64,000 nucleotides of DNA from Setophaga petechia (taxonomy: Eukaryota; Chordata; Aves; Passeriformes; Parulidae): positions 41,787,291-41,851,290 of the forward strand of contig JANCRA010000003.1 of assembly GCA_024362935.1 (NCBI GenBank), read 5' to 3'. Below the pieces are notes generated by a model. It was not told the DNA's origin. It did no database searches and saw nothing but the letters and a program-made list of their open reading frames with translations. The position numbers and the translations under genes were made by a program. The first letter of the stretch is position 1; each line of letters begins with the position of its first letter. Shown piece by piece: positions 61,801 to 64,000 of this stretch.

Positions 61801-64000
61801 GATCGTGTAAGAGAAATGACCCAGCCCTGTGATGAGCTTTTGCTGGAGCAAATCTTGCCACAGCTCTGGGCTGCTGAGGCCACTGAGGTCTCTCTACCTT
61901 TTCTCCTCCCTTCTCCAGTCACACTAAAGTCTGTTTAAGGAGGTGAATTTCCTTCACATTGCATGAAAATCTCTCTGTGGAGGGATTTTATAAAAGTAGA
62001 TGGCTGGATTCAGGAGTGTAGCATGCTGTAGCTCATCTTGCAGCTCCTCAAGCTTCCATTTCCCCATCCTGTGATGGGTGAAATGAAGTTGAGAACTCAG
62101 TCCTGCTGGCAGCTATGAGCCTGCTTCTTCCCCAAACTTCCCCAGCCTGGGACCAACCTGGGGCAGTGCTGGCAGGAGGTGAAGATCCGTGGGATCAGCC
62201 TGATCCTAAAGCACTGGGTAATTATTTCTAGGATTGGGAAAGACAGTTGTGAAATACCACTGTGAGCTGAGCACCCTGAGTTTCTGAATGCGGTTGTGAA
62301 CAATTAGAGCAAACGGGAGACCGTGGCCCCGTTTTAGTAAATGGAACCATTTGGAAATTAAATCTTTCCACCTTTTTGCTTCGAAAGGCAATTTAACAGC
62401 TGACCCCCTGCTCACACTTGTGCTTGTCCAAATTGAAATGGTGCATTTTGTCTGGGGTCCAACAAACCCCTGTAGCTGACCCAAACACAAGGACTTTGGC
62501 AAGGCTTAGTTTCTCATTTGCTCATGTTTTTTTGCTTCATTTTGTTTTGTTTGTTTTTCACTAAAGACAAATATTTGTGCTGCTTGGTCAGTCCAAAAGT
62601 AATCATCCTTTTTCCTCTGCTTGTCAGTGTGATTACTGAACCCCAACACATCACTTATTAAACCTCCCTCCCCTACCAGCCTATTTGAGCATGACAGAGA
62701 GCTAAGAATCTGAAAATAAATTCAGTTGAGGTGTTTGCTGGAGTGTGCTGGTATCTTTGAATCTGTGGGGGCTTTATCTGCAGGCCTTTTTGCTGAGCAG
62801 AGGCATGGTGTTCCCAGCATCACAGCCCCCCCAGGATGCTCTGAGTGTCTGGGGCACATCCCAGCACAGCAGAAGGCAGCCTGGAAGCTGGGATTGCTCT
62901 GTGGCAAAGCTGGATTGCTCTGTGGCAAGGGGAGCTGGAAAAGTTATTTCTCTGCTTTTGCAGAAAAATCCTTCTCCCCAGAACGGTCGCCCCCGGCTCT
63001 GTCCTCAGCCTGCTCGGAGGAAAGGATGCAGGGACAGAATAGCGAGCCGGTGAGGTCATGGGGAGAGAGTTAGTCACATCCAACTGGGAAAGGGAGAGGG
63101 CTGCCAACCAGTGTTGCTCTCACACTGTGGAAAGCTCATGTGGTTCAGAAGGGATCCCCCCCCTCCAGAGCACCCTGGCCAAGCTGGGGGTGTTGGTGGA
63201 GCACCGCCTCTGAAGCAGCTTCCCAAGGAACTGGAGGAAGGAGTGAAAGATTTTAATCAAAATCTAACTTTTTCTGGCATGAATGTGGACTTTGCTTCTC
63301 GTAACTGGGGCGGTACGGGCCAGAGGGGGTTAAGAGCCTTTCCAAACTGGAGACTATCTGGAGCTCTCGCACAAGGGAGGGAGATCATGGCAGAGTTTAA
63401 TGAATGACTTCATTTATATATTAAAAAAAAAAACCAACAACAACATGGTGGCTTCCTGCCAGGTCCACAGACAAGGGTTTCTATGGGAACCTGAGGAAAA
63501 ATAATAAATAGGAGTGTGGGATGAGTAGGGAAGGGAGGAGGGGAGCTCAGGCTCGGGTCTGGGTCTGCTTTGTTCCTCATGGAGACCAAGGTGGCAAGGG
63601 GTATAAAGGGAAAGAGCTGAAGTTGGTGCATGCAGAAAGACTCCACCCAAAATAAGGCAAGCAGTAACTACACTGCAGTGGAGCATTCTCTTGGGCTCGT
63701 CCTGGGGTCTGCTTTGTTCCCTGCTCCTCTGTGGGCCCAGCAGGCATGGGCAACCTTTCTTCACTGGGCTCACAACCTGGCTTTGCTGCCTCGGGGCAGG
63801 TGGGAGTTAGGGAGGGCAGTGATTTGGAGTCATCCCCAGCTTCCTGACAGGGTGGTGATGGGACCACTGTGCAAAGGAATGCTACTGGGGCTAAGCCCAA
63901 CAGTCCTGCTCACACTGCAGAGAAAAATAGGCTCTGAGTGAGTCTTCCCTGGAAAGGCTAACAAGGTTCACAGTGTAATTAGAAAGGCTACGTTTTTCAT
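52815..64000 (+). other. LSP1: LSP1 first intron (partial)
   Basis: At least 11.2 kb without a supported exon. A cluster of GATA motifs lies at 55761-55864. An exon-like stretch at 62964-63049 with good splice signals is out of phase (see rejected items). A minus-strand open frame of 246 codons at 60732-61472 has no recognisable domain. Confidence 0.7.
55755..55870. promoter_or_regulatory. GATA-motif cluster in LSP1 intron 1
   Basis: Four full WGATAR matches within about 105 bp: TTATCT at 55761-55766, TTATCA at 55769-55774, AGATAG at 55817-55822 and TTATCT at 55859-55864. Near-matches lie between them, in AT-rich surroundings unlike the neighbouring DNA. It could be a haematopoietic enhancer of LSP1. 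Motif density is seen; function is inferred. Confidence 0.35.

Noticed and set aside
62964..63049. Exon-like stretch in LSP1 intron 1 with acceptor TTTTGCAG and donor GTGAGG, reading KSFSPERSPP in one frame
   Set aside because: Both LSP1 first exons end in phase 2; in that phase this stretch hits TAG at 63040-63042. It also does not resemble the known start of LSP1 exon 2.

Overview
The window is vertebrate, almost certainly bird, nuclear DNA. The evidence is three CR1 LINE fragments with the characteristic CATAGAAT-type 3' end, short GT-AG introns, CpG-rich promoters, and a fast skeletal troponin I that is nearly identical to what I recall of the galliform protein. The gene order cathepsin D - (NT5C1A-like) - SYT8 - TNNI2 - LSP1 matches the block next to the IGF2/H19 region in mammals (human 11p15.5). 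Species cannot be told from this sequence alone.

Layout. (1) 1-2100: the 5' end of CTSD on the minus strand (exons 1 and 2, plus a CpG-rich promoter with a CLEAR-type E-box); the rest of CTSD lies left of the window. (2) 2100-12100: intergenic, with a poly-T tract, a pure (GCT)19 repeat and two minus-strand CR1 fragments. (3) 12133-15458 (promoter near 17.6 kb): five minus-strand exons of a cytosolic 5'-nucleotidase 1A-like gene; the ATG exon is unresolved. (4) 21477-24239: a complete eight-exon SYT8 on the plus strand, 393 aa. (5) 24.2-33.9 kb: intergenic, with a decayed dual-specificity-phosphatase-like sequence at about 30.67-31.19 kb. (6) 33.97-40.2 kb: complete TNNI2, plus strand, with a 7-nt microexon and a large G-rich minisatellite in intron 1. 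(7) 40.97-64.0 kb: the 5' part of LSP1, plus strand. A CpG-rich promoter/first exon at 52.7 kb is clearly recognisable (mesenchymal S37-type N-terminus), and a second candidate first exon at 40.97 kb (leukocyte-type acidic N-terminus) has the same splice phase. No common LSP1 exon is seen before the right edge.

The genes do not form one pathway. They are a conserved syntenic block: a lysosomal protease, a nucleotide phosphatase, a membrane-traffic Ca2+ sensor, a muscle thin-filament regulator and an F-actin-binding leukocyte/stromal protein. The points most worth a second look are the paired LSP1 first exons, the calcium-site residues kept in SYT8, the phosphatase-like relic, the TNNI2 intron-1 minisatellite, and the TATA plus ZNF143-like promoter upstream of the nucleotidase. 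All coordinates and splice junctions were read by eye from the sequence; no database search was run.
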